Source: Leptolyngbyaceae cyanobacterium (GTDB lineage: Bacteria > Cyanobacteriota > Cyanobacteriia > Cyanobacteriales > Aerosakkonemataceae). Taken from it: 64,000 nt of DNA. The DNA lies in assembly GCA_036703985.1 (NCBI GenBank), contig DATNQN010000010.1, forward strand, positions 1-64,000, written 5' to 3'. This document shows, piece by piece, positions 48,689 to 57,368 of this stretch. The position numbers and the translations under genes are program-made. The notes beneath the pieces were generated by a model. It saw nothing but the letters and a program-made list of their open reading frames with translations, was not told the origin of the DNA and searched no databases. How positions within the stretch are numbered: the stretch's first letter is position 1; every line of letters begins with the position of its first letter.

Positions 48689-48717
48689 AAACCCGGTTTC
48701 TTCAAGAAACCGGGTTT
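48689..48717. terminator. AAACCCGG palindrome, copy D (terminator-like)
   Basis: AAACCCGGTTTCTTC and AAGAAACCGGGTTT, near-perfect arms. It sits 26 bases after the giant gene stop and 2 bases before the stop codon of the convergent SLOG gene, so it probably ends transcription of both. Confidence 0.75.
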
Positions 48718-48719
48718 CT

Positions 48720-49217
48720 TTATTCGCGATGATTTACGATTTCTTTAGCAATCCCAATCGCTTCCTGAGAATTTCCCACCATAAAAACGTTATCTTTCAA
48801 TAAACTGCGAAAAAAAGCCTTACTTTCCTCAGAGTCATTTAACAAAATAACTTTTTTATTACTCTTCAACGCCAGCGCTACTTCTGAAGCTGTTCCCGCA
48901 CCCATGCCACAAGCAATTACCACATCGCTGGAAAGCACGTTAATATTATTGCGAGCATTTCCCAGATCGGTAACGATCGCAATATCCACCGCTTCTGATA
49001 AATTGCTGGGATCGTTTCCCGGTAAAATACCGATAGTTAAACCATTTGCGGCTTTTGCACCTTTACTAGCAGCATCCATCACCCCTGCATTCCTACCACC
49101 AGTCAGCAATACCCATCCTTCTTTAGCAATTAATTTTCCCAACACATAAGCATTTTGCAAATCAGATGGGGTAGCATTATCACCAGGCCCCATCACGCCA
49201 ATTATGATTTTTTTCAT
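48720..49217 (-). CDS. TIGR00725 family/SLOG-domain protein
   Basis: 165-residue Rossmann-like protein of the LOG/SLOG superfamily. IGVMGPG near the N-terminus, the TGGRNAGVMDAASKGAK block and IACGMGAGTASEVALAL, with GMGAGT corresponding to the nucleotide-binding PGGxGT-like loop. The group includes LOG phosphoribohydrolases and Moco carriers; the sequence does not decide which. The ATG of MKKIIIGV is preferred to an upstream TTG. A truncated relative lies at 41973 on the other side of the giant gene. Confidence 0.85.
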   Translation of the reverse strand: MKKIIIGVMGPGDNATPSDLQNAYVLGKLIAKEGWVLLTGGRNAGVMDAASKGAKAANGLTIGILPGNDPSNLSEAVDIAIVTDLGNARNNINVLSSDVVIACGMGAGTASEVALALKSNKKVILLNDSEESKAFFRSLLKDNVFMVGNSQEAIGIAKEIVNHRE

Positions 49218-49333
49218 TGATTTTCTCAATATATTTAATTTCTCAGGAAGGTTGACTCTTTGAAATACTCATTTTTCTGTCTCCTTCTGATTGATTAATG
49301 GGTAATGCGGGAAAAAACATTACCCATTACCCA

Positions 49334-50218
49334 TTACAATAAATTTCCGGCAATCATCCCTGCCAGCACGATAAAACCAACCCAAACATTTTGGCGAAAT
49401 ATTTGACCGTACACTGGTTTGGGTAAATCTGAATTCCGCAATTGAGAATAATGCCAAATCCAGGCAATTGTGGCAATTCCCAATGCTAGCCAAAAGCCGA
49501 AATGCAACTGCATTACCACACCCAACCAAGCTAGCAAACTGACAGTACCTGCAAAGAAAAGTCCCACTGCTTGGGCTGCATAATTACCAAAGAAAATCGC
49601 GCTGGAATTAATGCCAATTTTCAAATCATCTTCTTTGTCACTCATGGCGTAAACCGTATCGAATCCCAAAGTCCACAAAACAGTAGCACCCCAGAGTAAC
49701 CAAGTAGGATATTCTAATTGAGCTTTTGCAGCACTCCAACTAATCAGCACCGCAAAACCCCAAGCAATCGAAAGTACTAGCTGAGGAACGGGAAATACTC
49801 GTTTAGCTGTCGGATAAAAAACGATCGCGGGAACCGCCGCCACGCACAACCAAAAACTTAAAGGATTCAGATACAGCGCCAACACGCCAGCGCAACACAT
49901 CGCAATAAAAGCAACTACAATACCCGTGCGAATCGATAAAGCACGAGAAGCGAGGGGACGGGACTTCGTTCTTTCCACTTGGGGGTCGATATCTCTATCC
50001 CACAAATCATTAATAACGCAACCCGCCGCACTAGTCGCTAAAGTTCCTAATACGATCGTACCGACCAGTGGAATAGGCGGCATACCGCGAGATGCCAAAA
50101 AAATCGCCCAAAGAGCAGGAATCATCAAAATCAAGCGTCCTGCTGGTTTATCCCATCTCAAAAGCCGGATCACGGTTAACCAAGTAGGTTCCGGTTGGTG
50201 TTCTTCCTGTATCAGCAT
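49334..50218 (-). CDS. plqA: 4-hydroxybenzoate polyprenyltransferase for plastoquinone
   Basis: UbiA-family membrane prenyltransferase; in cyanobacteria it attaches a solanesyl chain to 4-hydroxybenzoate. 294 residues with about eight to nine membrane segments. The two Asp-rich sites are NDLWDRDID and DKEDD, which bind Mg-diphosphate. Start at MLIQEEHQPEPTW; a longer frame would translate the GATGAAG repeat upstream and is not credible. The symbol follows cyanobacterial usage (plqA/ubiA). Single gene, divergent from ppx. Confidence 0.92.
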   Translation of the reverse strand: MLIQEEHQPEPTWLTVIRLLRWDKPAGRLILMIPALWAIFLASRGMPPIPLVGTIVLGTLATSAAGCVINDLWDRDIDPQVERTKSRPLASRALSIRTGIVVAFIAMCCAGVLALYLNPLSFWLCVAAVPAIVFYPTAKRVFPVPQLVLSIAWGFAVLISWSAAKAQLEYPTWLLWGATVLWTLGFDTVYAMSDKEDDLKIGINSSAIFFGNYAAQAVGLFFAGTVSLLAWLGVVMQLHFGFWLALGIATIAWIWHYSQLRNSDLPKPVYGQIFRQNVWVGFIVLAGMIAGNLL

Positions 50219-50224
50219 GGCACA

Positions 50225-50325
50225 CACGATGAAGTATGAAGTATGAAGTATAAAGGATGAAGGATAAAAATTAATTGTATTTATACCCACATCCCCCCAC
50301 CTCCCCACCTCCCCATCCCACTTAC
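50225..50325 (+). repeat. Bipartite dispersed repeat, copy 2
   Basis: TATGAAG/GGATGAAG units, then ATAAAAATTAATTGTATTTAT, then CCCCACC/CCCCATC units. The core and flanks are nearly the same as in the copy at 57262. Confidence 0.75.
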
Positions 50326-50400
50326 CTGCTCGGAAAGCTCCCCTTTACGATATCTTTAATGCTGAAGGGAGAGGCTAGGATGTAATCCTATATACGTCTT

Positions 50401-52053
50401 ATGAGCGTAAATACTGTTTCAGAAAGTCGGGTAAGTATTTCTGCTGAAGCTGGAGATCGAGATCGTATTCTGGCGGCGATCGATATCGGGACAAATTCTA
50501 TACATATGGTAGTGGTGCGAATTATGGCTGATATACCAGCTTTCACCATTATCGATCGCGAAAAAGATACGGTCAGGTTAGGCGATCGCGATCCGGAAAA
50601 TGGTAACCTCAGACCAGAGATAATGCAAAAAGCGATCGCCACCTTGAAAAGATGCCAAGAAGTGGCCAAAAGCTTAAACGCCGAACAAATCATTGCCGTA
50701 GCAACTAGCGCCGTCCGAGAAGCACCCAACGGAAGAGACTTTTTGCAGCAAATCGAAACAGAAATCGGACTGCGAGTTGACTTAATTTCCGGACAAGAAG
50801 AAGCGCGACGCATTTATTTAGGCGTGCTATCCGGAATGGAATTCAACAACCAACCCCACATTATCATTGACATTGGTGGCGGTTCTACCGAATTAATCTT
50901 AGGAGATAGTCACGCACCCCGTTCTCTCAGCAGCACCAAAATCGGTGCAGTGCGGCTCACATCAGAACTAGTCAAAACCGATCCCATCAGCACCCAAGAA
51001 TTTTATTACCTACAAGCATACATTCGGGTAATGTTAGAACGGGCAGTTGAAGAATTATCAGCCGAATTAAAACCCGGCGAAATTCCCCGCTTAGTCGGTA
51101 CTTCCGGTACGATCGAAACCTTAGTGACCATTCACGCACGCGAAACTTTAGGGATCGTACCCGCGCCATTAGCAGGTTATCAAGTCAGTTTGAAATATAT
51201 CCGCGAATTCGTCAATCGCTTGCGGAAAATGAACTACGCCGAACGAGCCGCCATTCCGGGAATGTCCGATCGACGATCGGAAATTATCCTCGCCGGTGCT
51301 TTAATCTTACAAGAAGCAATGACCCTCCTAAATCTCGACAACATTACAATTTGCGAACGCAGCTTGCGAGAAGGAGTAATCGTTGACTGGATGCTGACTC
51401 ACGGTTTAATTGAAGACCGACTGCGCTATCAAAGTTCAGTTCGCGAACGCAGCGTCATTAAAACCGCTCAAAAATATCAAGTAAAATTAGAATATAGCGA
51501 ACGAGTCGCCAAATTTGCCCTCAGCTTATTCGATCAAACTCAAAATATTCTTCATAATTGGGGAGAAACAGAACGAGAGCTTTTGTGGGCAGCAGCCATT
51601 CTACATAACAGCGGACACTTCGTAAGTCATTCCTCTCACCACAAACATTCCTATTATTTAATCCGCAACAGCGAGTTACTAGGTTACACGGAAACCGAGG
51701 TAGAACTGATCGCCAATTTAGCCCGTTACCATCGGAAAAGCGCCCCCAAGAAAAAGCACGATAACTATCGTAACTTGCCCACAAAAGAACATCGCCAAAT
51801 GGTCAATCAATTAAGTGCTTTGCTACGTCTAGCAGTAGCCCTAGATAGAAGACAAATTGGTGCGATCGCCAAATTTAAATGCGAATATCGCTCGCCAGAA
51901 CGGGAATTTATCCTGCACCTCTTTCCATCCCAGTCAAATGATGACTGTTTATTAGAATTATGGAGTTTAAACTATAAAAGAGAAAGCTTTGAAACCGAAT
52001 ACAACGTTAAATTATTAGCTCAGTTGGAAGCAGGTGGTGTCAGCGTACTTTAA
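50401..52053 (+). CDS. ppx: Exopolyphosphatase (Ppx/GppA family)
   Basis: 550 residues. Actin-like ASKHA fold: DIGTNSIHMVVVRI (phosphate loop 1), ATSAVREAPNG, and IDIGGGSTELIL (phosphate loop 2). The C-terminal part (from about 320) is an HD-like helical domain with AAILHNSGHFVSHSSHHKHS and LANLARYHRKS. It hydrolyses polyphosphate and/or pppGpp. The family's full length, cytoplasmic. Next gene on the same strand is unrelated. Confidence 0.93.
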   Translation: MSVNTVSESRVSISAEAGDRDRILAAIDIGTNSIHMVVVRIMADIPAFTIIDREKDTVRLGDRDPENGNLRPEIMQKAIATLKRCQEVAKSLNAEQIIAVATSAVREAPNGRDFLQQIETEIGLRVDLISGQEEARRIYLGVLSGMEFNNQPHIIIDIGGGSTELILGDSHAPRSLSSTKIGAVRLTSELVKTDPISTQEFYYLQAYIRVMLERAVEELSAELKPGEIPRLVGTSGTIETLVTIHARETLGIVPAPLAGYQVSLKYIREFVNRLRKMNYAERAAIPGMSDRRSEIILAGALILQEAMTLLNLDNITICERSLREGVIVDWMLTHGLIEDRLRYQSSVRERSVIKTAQKYQVKLEYSERVAKFALSLFDQTQNILHNWGETERELLWAAAILHNSGHFVSHSSHHKHSYYLIRNSELLGYTETEVELIANLARYHRKSAPKKKHDNYRNLPTKEHRQMVNQLSALLRLAVALDRRQIGAIAKFKCEYRSPEREFILHLFPSQSNDDCLLELWSLNYKRESFETEYNVKLLAQLEAGGVSVL

Positions 52054-52110
52054 AATTAAAATCAAACTGTTTACTCAACAACCGTTTGATTAAAAAGCAT
52101 AATTAAAATC

Positions 52111-52875
52111 ATGAAAACTGACAGCATTTTCTATCAACTATTTGAAACGTTGCCCAACGTTTTGTTTGAGCTAATCGGACAGCCTCCATTTGACTCAAGA
52201 GGTTATGAGTTTAAGCCAGTAGAAATTAAAGAAACCCTTAATAGCATTGATGGGGTATTCGTGCCTGCCGCCAGAACACGTCACCCCATCTACTTTGCCG
52301 AAGTCGAGCATCGATTTGACGAAAATTTCTACTACCGCTTTTTTACTGATATTTTCCTTTACTTAGGTCAAAATAAACCGAACAGAGACTGGCTGGCGGT
52401 AGCAATTTACATTCGTCGCAGTATCGAACCAGCCGTACCAAGACCCTATCATTGGTTAATCGAGAGTTCCCACGTTAAGCGAGTTTATTTGGATGAATTG
52501 GGAGAAACAGCAAATCAATCGGTGGGATTGGGAACTATCAAATTAATCGTTGAAAATGAAGCAACCGCCAAACAGCAGGCTAAACAGGTAATTGAAAATG
52601 TACGGCAATTAAAAGAGCCAGCACTTAAACAAAAAGTTTGGGAATTAATAGAGACCATCTTAGTCTGGAAATTCCCTCAATTAAAAATTCAGGAACTCGA
52701 AACAATGTTTGAATTAAATAGCTTAAAACAATCGCGGCTTTATCAAGAGGCTAAACAAGAAGGCAAATTAGAAGCAGTGCCTAGTTTATTAGGATTAGGG
52801 TTAACTGTCGAACAAATAGCCGAAGCGTTAAGATTAGATATTGAAACAGTAAAACAAGCAGCTAAACGATCCTAA
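52111..52875 (+). CDS. DUF2887/Rpn family PD-(D/E)XK protein
   Basis: 254 residues. MKTDSIFYQLFETLPNVLFEL is, in blocks, the typical DUF2887 start; YEFKPVEIKETLNSIDGVF and IYFAEVEHRFDENF give the nuclease-like Asp and Glu-x-Glu. The tail LGLGLTVEQIAEALRLDIETVKQAA is the helix-turn-helix-like end found on many cyanobacterial members. Role unknown; the family is commonly called transposase-like. Second Rpn-type protein in the window. Confidence 0.85.
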   Translation: MKTDSIFYQLFETLPNVLFELIGQPPFDSRGYEFKPVEIKETLNSIDGVFVPAARTRHPIYFAEVEHRFDENFYYRFFTDIFLYLGQNKPNRDWLAVAIYIRRSIEPAVPRPYHWLIESSHVKRVYLDELGETANQSVGLGTIKLIVENEATAKQQAKQVIENVRQLKEPALKQKVWELIETILVWKFPQLKIQELETMFELNSLKQSRLYQEAKQEGKLEAVPSLLGLGLTVEQIAEALRLDIETVKQAAKRS

Positions 52876-53043
52876 AACTAGGCTTTATTGTCCATTTATT
52901 TGCTCGATCGGCAGAGCTAATTCTACAACTACCCAAGAGCAAGTGAAAATGGTAAACATCAAATCACAATTTTGGCTAATACTATTTTGCCGATGCTAAA
53001 TCTAGCCAACCATTTCACCATAAACGAGCGAAACAATCTAAGA

Positions 53044-53337
53044 TTAATTTCCGCGTAAAGTTTGATACTTATAGAAAGCGTAGGTGTCGAAGATAGACCC
53101 TACCAAGCTACAAGTCATCCCAATCACCAACATTCCTCGGAAAGGACAACCACTGCCGAAAATAGTTAAAAATTGCCAAATCGGTTCAGCGCCAGATTGA
53201 CCGACAATTTCAAACCCAGGAATATAACCAATCAAGGACAGCCCTCCTAAGGTTCCCCCTACTAGCAAAATGGGGGCGATAAAGCTAAAAAGGCTGGCGA
53301 GGACTAGAGAACGGATAAAATTAGGCAAGATACTCAT
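53044..53337 (-). CDS. Small conserved membrane protein
   Basis: 97 residues with two to three membrane helices (SLVLASLFSFIAPILLVGG, GMLVIGMTCSLVGSIFDTY). Contains FGSGCPFRGMLVIG. No family name known to me; appears as a cyanobacterial hypothetical. It is divergent from the MlaE permease and shares its upstream region. Function unknown. Confidence 0.65.
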   Translation of the reverse strand: MSILPNFIRSLVLASLFSFIAPILLVGGTLGGLSLIGYIPGFEIVGQSGAEPIWQFLTIFGSGCPFRGMLVIGMTCSLVGSIFDTYAFYKYQTLRGN

Positions 53338-53534
53338 GGAAAACCTATGAAATCCGGTTAGAGCGATCGCGGTAGGTCAGAATCCGACCCTTACCAACTT
53401 CTAAGATAAGTGCAATATCCCCAGCCAAACCAAGAAATTCAAGAATCTTAAGTTTTCATTAAAAATAGACAGAAAAAGTACCTGGGGATCGTTGATGTAG
53501 ATAAAAATCTTCATACAGCGAGAAGTTTCTATAG

Positions 53535-54332
53535 GTGAGTCAGATAACTTCAAAATCCAGCTTGGGAATCTGGGGACAGCGCTTGCTGGCAGCCGTTTTT
53601 TTAGGCGGGCAAGTAATAGTCCACCTACTAAAAGGCAAAATCCATCGGCGCAACACCCTAGACCAAATGGCAGCCGTGGGCCCGGAATCCCTTTTGATTG
53701 CCCTAGTGACTGCCGCCTTTGTCGGGATGGTGTTTACCGTTCAAGTAGCGCGAGAGTTTATCAACTTAGGTGCCGGTACTGCCGTGGGAGGAGTATTAGC
53801 CCTTGCCTTGTCCCGCGAACTTGCCCCAGTCCTTACCGCCGTCGTGATTGCCGGACGAGTCTGTTCTGCTTTCGCCGCCGAAATCGGCACCATGCGAGTC
53901 ACCGAACAAATCGATGCCTTGCTAATGCTCCGAACTGACCCCATCGATTACCTAGTTACTCCTCGCGTGATTGCCTGCTGCTTGATGCTGCCAATTTTGA
54001 CGATTTTGTGCTTAGTAACGGGAATGGCAGGTGGATTTTTGATTGCCACTAATTTATATGACATTTCCCAAATCGTCTTTCTAGATTCCGCCCGTAGTTT
54101 CCTCGATGTATGGGATATTTGTAGCGCCGCTATCAAAGCTTTTTGTTTTGGCGGATTGATTGCCGTCATTGGTTGTAGCTGGGGTTTAACCACTACCGGG
54201 GGCGCAAAAGGTGTAGGACAATCAACTACTACCGCAGTTGTCACCTCACTACTAGCTATCTTCATTGCCAATTTCTTCTTAACTTGGCTGATGTTCCAAG
54301 GAACTGGCAGCGTAGTGTTACAAAGTATGTGA
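53535..54332 (+). CDS. MlaE family lipid ABC transporter permease
   Basis: 265-residue permease related to bacterial MlaE and plant TGD1, which move lipids between membranes. About five hydrophobic segments; conserved stretch LSRELAPVLTAVVIAGRVCSAFAAEIGTMRVTEQIDAL in short adjoining blocks marks the family. GTG start after TATAG. No MlaD or MlaF gene is adjacent, as is usual in cyanobacteria where the parts are scattered. Substrate is probably a phospholipid or glycolipid precursor (inference). Confidence 0.93.
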   Translation: MSQITSKSSLGIWGQRLLAAVFLGGQVIVHLLKGKIHRRNTLDQMAAVGPESLLIALVTAAFVGMVFTVQVAREFINLGAGTAVGGVLALALSRELAPVLTAVVIAGRVCSAFAAEIGTMRVTEQIDALLMLRTDPIDYLVTPRVIACCLMLPILTILCLVTGMAGGFLIATNLYDISQIVFLDSARSFLDVWDICSAAIKAFCFGGLIAVIGCSWGLTTTGGAKGVGQSTTTAVVTSLLAIFIANFFLTWLMFQGTGSVVLQSM

Positions 54333-54562
54333 GATCGAGTTGCCATCAAAATACGTAATTTCACGTAATTTTGGGTATGGGGCATAGGACATCGTTAAGT
54401 ATTAATATTGAAGCGGGAGTAACATTGCCGCAGAAAAAGGGGGTGGTAAGTAAATAGGGATAGACAGGAGGAAGAGGTTTATTAATTGCGCGTGGCTAAA
54501 CCTCCTTACAATGGAAAAAGTTTTTATTATTACCACATTTAAGGGAGAGCCTCTTAACTTAA

Positions 54563-55171
54563 ATGATTATTAACTTACTTCCATTTATTTTTTATTTAAT
54601 CCTTGCCATCATATTGCTAATTAACATACTTCCTTTAATTTTTATTAAAGCACCCCGAACCAATACAGAACTAAGCAATTTTGATGTAATTATCGTGTTA
54701 GGAAATCCTGCCAATTCAGATGGTACGGCAGGATCTACAGCGAAGCAAAGAGTCTTGAAAGCAGTTGAATTATTTAAAAGTGGCTATGCCAACCAGATTA
54801 TTTTTACCGGAGCAGCAGTTTACAATCAATATGTAGAAGCGGAAGTAATGGCAAATTTAGCTAATTCATTAGGAGTCGCCAATGATTTCATTTGTCAAGA
54901 AAAGCAAGCTAAAAATACTTATCAAAATGCTTTTTACTCGCTCGAAGTAATGAAAAAAGAAAATTGGCGTTCTGCGATTGTCGTTACTTCACCTTACCAT
55001 CTTAAGCGAACCAGCTACATTTTTTCTTATTACTCTATTGAGTATTTACTAATTCCGTCTGACTATCCTGACGATTTTTCAGTAATTAAAAAGGTTTTAT
55101 TTAATCAATGGGAGAACTATTTGTTAACTAAACTAATGATATGCGATCGTGCAAAAATCTTGGCTGATTAA
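54563..55171 (+). CDS. YdcF family (DUF218) protein
   Basis: 202 residues. One N-terminal membrane helix (IFYLILAIILLINILPLIF), then the DUF218 fold: DVIIVLGNPANSDGTAGS, RVLKAVELFKSGYANQIIFTG, and SAIVVTSPYHLKR in order. YdcF binds SAM in E. coli, relatives such as SanA affect envelope barrier function. The domain would face the periplasm. 230 bases after the MlaE gene on the same strand, maybe an independent unit. Confidence 0.87.
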   Translation: MIINLLPFIFYLILAIILLINILPLIFIKAPRTNTELSNFDVIIVLGNPANSDGTAGSTAKQRVLKAVELFKSGYANQIIFTGAAVYNQYVEAEVMANLANSLGVANDFICQEKQAKNTYQNAFYSLEVMKKENWRSAIVVTSPYHLKRTSYIFSYYSIEYLLIPSDYPDDFSVIKKVLFNQWENYLLTKLMICDRAKILAD

Positions 55172-55453
55172 GCTGATTAACTACAAAAGCGCTTTCCAAG
55201 CAGCAGTATTTACCGCCAAGTAAACTTAAGCTTTAACCTTATTTTTTTCTGCCTTCTGCCTCTTGCTTACCTAGTCGGCAGTATCCTCAACGATCCCAAA
55301 TTAGAAAAAATAGATGCCCCCGATTTTTCCTCTCCTTCTCATCTTAAATCGACTAGTTAAAGAGGTTTTTTGTTTCTTTGGGATCTTTATCTTTCTACCC
55401 CGAAAAATGCACCCCTGCGATCTCCAATTAAATCTAATCGGATTCGCTGCCAA
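55172..55453. other. Spacer between convergent genes
   Basis: AT-rich with no protein-like frame; CTTCTGCCTTCTGCCTCTTGC-type short units lie near 55250. No clear terminator seen. Confidence 0.4.
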
Positions 55454-56905
55454 TTACAAAGCTCTATAACCACTATCATGACTGCCAAAATCGCGACTAG
55501 CACGAGCGGGATCGGCTCCTTCATTGCGAACGCGACGACGGAGGTCGCCCAAATCTGGGGAAACTTTCACTGCTTCATCACCGCTGATTTTACCCATGAG
55601 TACCAATTCGCAAAGGGCTTGATTGAGTACTTGCATACCCTCATCAATGCCGTTTTCAATCAAGTGATAAGCTTCTTCATCATTACCCTTCGCTAAGAAA
55701 TCTTGCATGGCGGGAGTATTGATTAAGATTTCGTGGGCTGCCGTGCGACGCCCGTCGGTAGTTTGCATTAGTAATTGAGCAACTACTGCTACCAAACAAT
55801 CAGCGATTTGAATTCGCATCGATGCTTGTTCTTCTGGATTGTAGATACCTAACAATCTTTGGATGGCATTGATAGCGCTGCGGGTGTGGAGAGTACCGAA
55901 TACTAAGTGACCTGTTTGAGCGGCTTTGAGAGCAATATCAACTGTTACGCGATCGCGCATTTCCCCGATCAAAATCGCATCGGGATCTTCCCGCAAAGCC
56001 GCCCGCAGCGCATGGTGAAACTCGTGAGTGTGCAAACCGATTTCCCGTTGACTGATCAAGCATTTTTGAGAAGAGTGAACGAATTCGATCGGGTCTTCAA
56101 TCGTAATAATATGTTTCGGCAAATTTTCGTTCATGTGACGAATCATCGCCGCTAGAGTAGTTGATTTACCCGAACCAGTTGGCCCTGTCACCAAAATCAG
56201 TCCTTGCGGGCGTTCGACAATTTCCTTGAGGACTTGTGGCAAACCTAACCCATCAATAGAAGGAACGTCTAACGGAATCAACCGCAGCACCATCGCTCCA
56301 CCGAGCAGGCTTTCAAAACAATTTACCCGACAGCGGAGGAAGCCTGGATAGTAAATTGCACTATCGAGTTCCTTTGTTTCAGCAAATCTTTTTCTCTGTT
56401 CGGGAGTGGTAATTTCTACTAAATATTGCTCGAACAGTTCCGGGGTGACTTTTTCATGATTTCCTAACGGAATCATTTGACCGCGAATGCGATATCTGGG
56501 AACTTCCCCTACCCGAATGTGAACGTCGGATGCTTGTTGAGTATGGGCGTGTTTCACCATTTTTTCAATTGACGGGGACACCATCCCACTCCTCGCCTGA
56601 GCAGATTGAGGTGGTGGTGGTGGTGTGGGCGATGCTCCAGCATTGGGATGCGGAGTTTTCATTCTCGTGGCTTCCGCCCCTTGATGGTGAGGCGACATCG
56701 GCTGCTGCTGAGATGTTTGGTTTTGATGTTGAGTTTGTAACTTAGAAGGACGATCGACATGGGCATGGGGGGATGCCGTCGGCTCATCAGGTTCGTGAAA
56801 GCGAGAACGAGGCATTCTACCACCAGGCGGTATTTGACCGGGTGGTACTGATTTGGCTTGATTAGAATTGTCCAGCAAATTGCCAGAAGGGGTAGAAGTA
56901 GTCAT
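55454..56905 (-). CDS. PilT-like type IV pilus ATPase with long N-terminal extension
   Basis: 483 residues. Secretion ATPase core from about 160: GPTGSGKSTT Walker A with Lys247, IEDPIEF Asp box, LREDPDAILIGEMRD Walker B, GHLVFGTLHT His box. PilT powers retraction of pili in twitching and phototaxis. The first ~110 residues are a Pro/Gln/His-rich low-complexity extension not present in ordinary PilT (about 350-430 residues), and the usual AIRNLIRE motif is replaced by AMQDFLAKG...HLIENG. This suggests a PilT2-type paralogue. ATG 56905 chosen; the longer frame reads a repeat. Confidence 0.9.
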   Translation of the reverse strand: MTTSTPSGNLLDNSNQAKSVPPGQIPPGGRMPRSRFHEPDEPTASPHAHVDRPSKLQTQHQNQTSQQQPMSPHHQGAEATRMKTPHPNAGASPTPPPPPQSAQARSGMVSPSIEKMVKHAHTQQASDVHIRVGEVPRYRIRGQMIPLGNHEKVTPELFEQYLVEITTPEQRKRFAETKELDSAIYYPGFLRCRVNCFESLLGGAMVLRLIPLDVPSIDGLGLPQVLKEIVERPQGLILVTGPTGSGKSTTLAAMIRHMNENLPKHIITIEDPIEFVHSSQKCLISQREIGLHTHEFHHALRAALREDPDAILIGEMRDRVTVDIALKAAQTGHLVFGTLHTRSAINAIQRLLGIYNPEEQASMRIQIADCLVAVVAQLLMQTTDGRRTAAHEILINTPAMQDFLAKGNDEEAYHLIENGIDEGMQVLNQALCELVLMGKISGDEAVKVSPDLGDLRRRVRNEGADPARASRDFGSHDSGYRAL

Positions 56906-57368
56906 CTTATTTTTTTTAATTGCTAAGAGTTTATTGAGAGAAGGTGATGGGGAGATGGAGAGATGGGCGGATGGAGTGAGGGAAGTACCAGAGGGTAGAG
57001 GGTAGAGGGAAAGGAGAAGGGCGGGGTTGTACGGGACTGAGAATTTTGTATTCTCAATTAAAGAATACTGACCTGGAGGCTTCAATCTTCATCCTCGATC
57101 CTTCATACTTCATCCTTTGCCGCGTCCCTCTCTGGTTCCGTAAAGCTACTTAAATTCTATTTTAGGAAAACCTATGTTGTGTAATTTTATTTAGACTTTA
57201 CCTAAAATTTACAAATCGTTTTAAATTTAGCGAAAAAATACGGATTTTATTTACATAGCAATAAAGGATGAAGGATGAACTATAAAGGATGAAGGATGAA
57301 AGATAAAAATTAATTGTATTTATCTCTGCGTCCCCCATCTCCCCATTTCCCCATCTTCCGCTCCTGTT
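56906..57368. other. Spacer with low-complexity repeats
   Basis: GGTAGAGGG/GGATGGAG-type purine arrays near 56940-57020, CTTCATCC arrays near 57085-57115, and the bipartite repeat copy 3 near 57262. Promoters for the divergent PilT-like and DUF58 genes must lie here. Confidence 0.5.
57262..57356 (+). repeat. Bipartite dispersed repeat, copy 3
   Basis: GGATGAA units, then ATAAAAATTAATTGTATTTAT, then CCCCATC/CCCCATT units, matching the copy at 50225 over the AT-rich core. It ends right before the DUF58 gene start. Confidence 0.75.

Noticed and set aside
50219-50308. Thirty-residue N-terminal extension of the UbiA prenyltransferase
   Set aside because: It translates the GGATGAAG/TATGAAG repeat; the family starts at MLIQEEHQPEP.
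56906-57085. Sixty-residue N-terminal extension of the PilT-like protein
   Set aside because: It translates purine-rich low-complexity DNA and lacks a ribosome site; ATG 56905 is the credible start.
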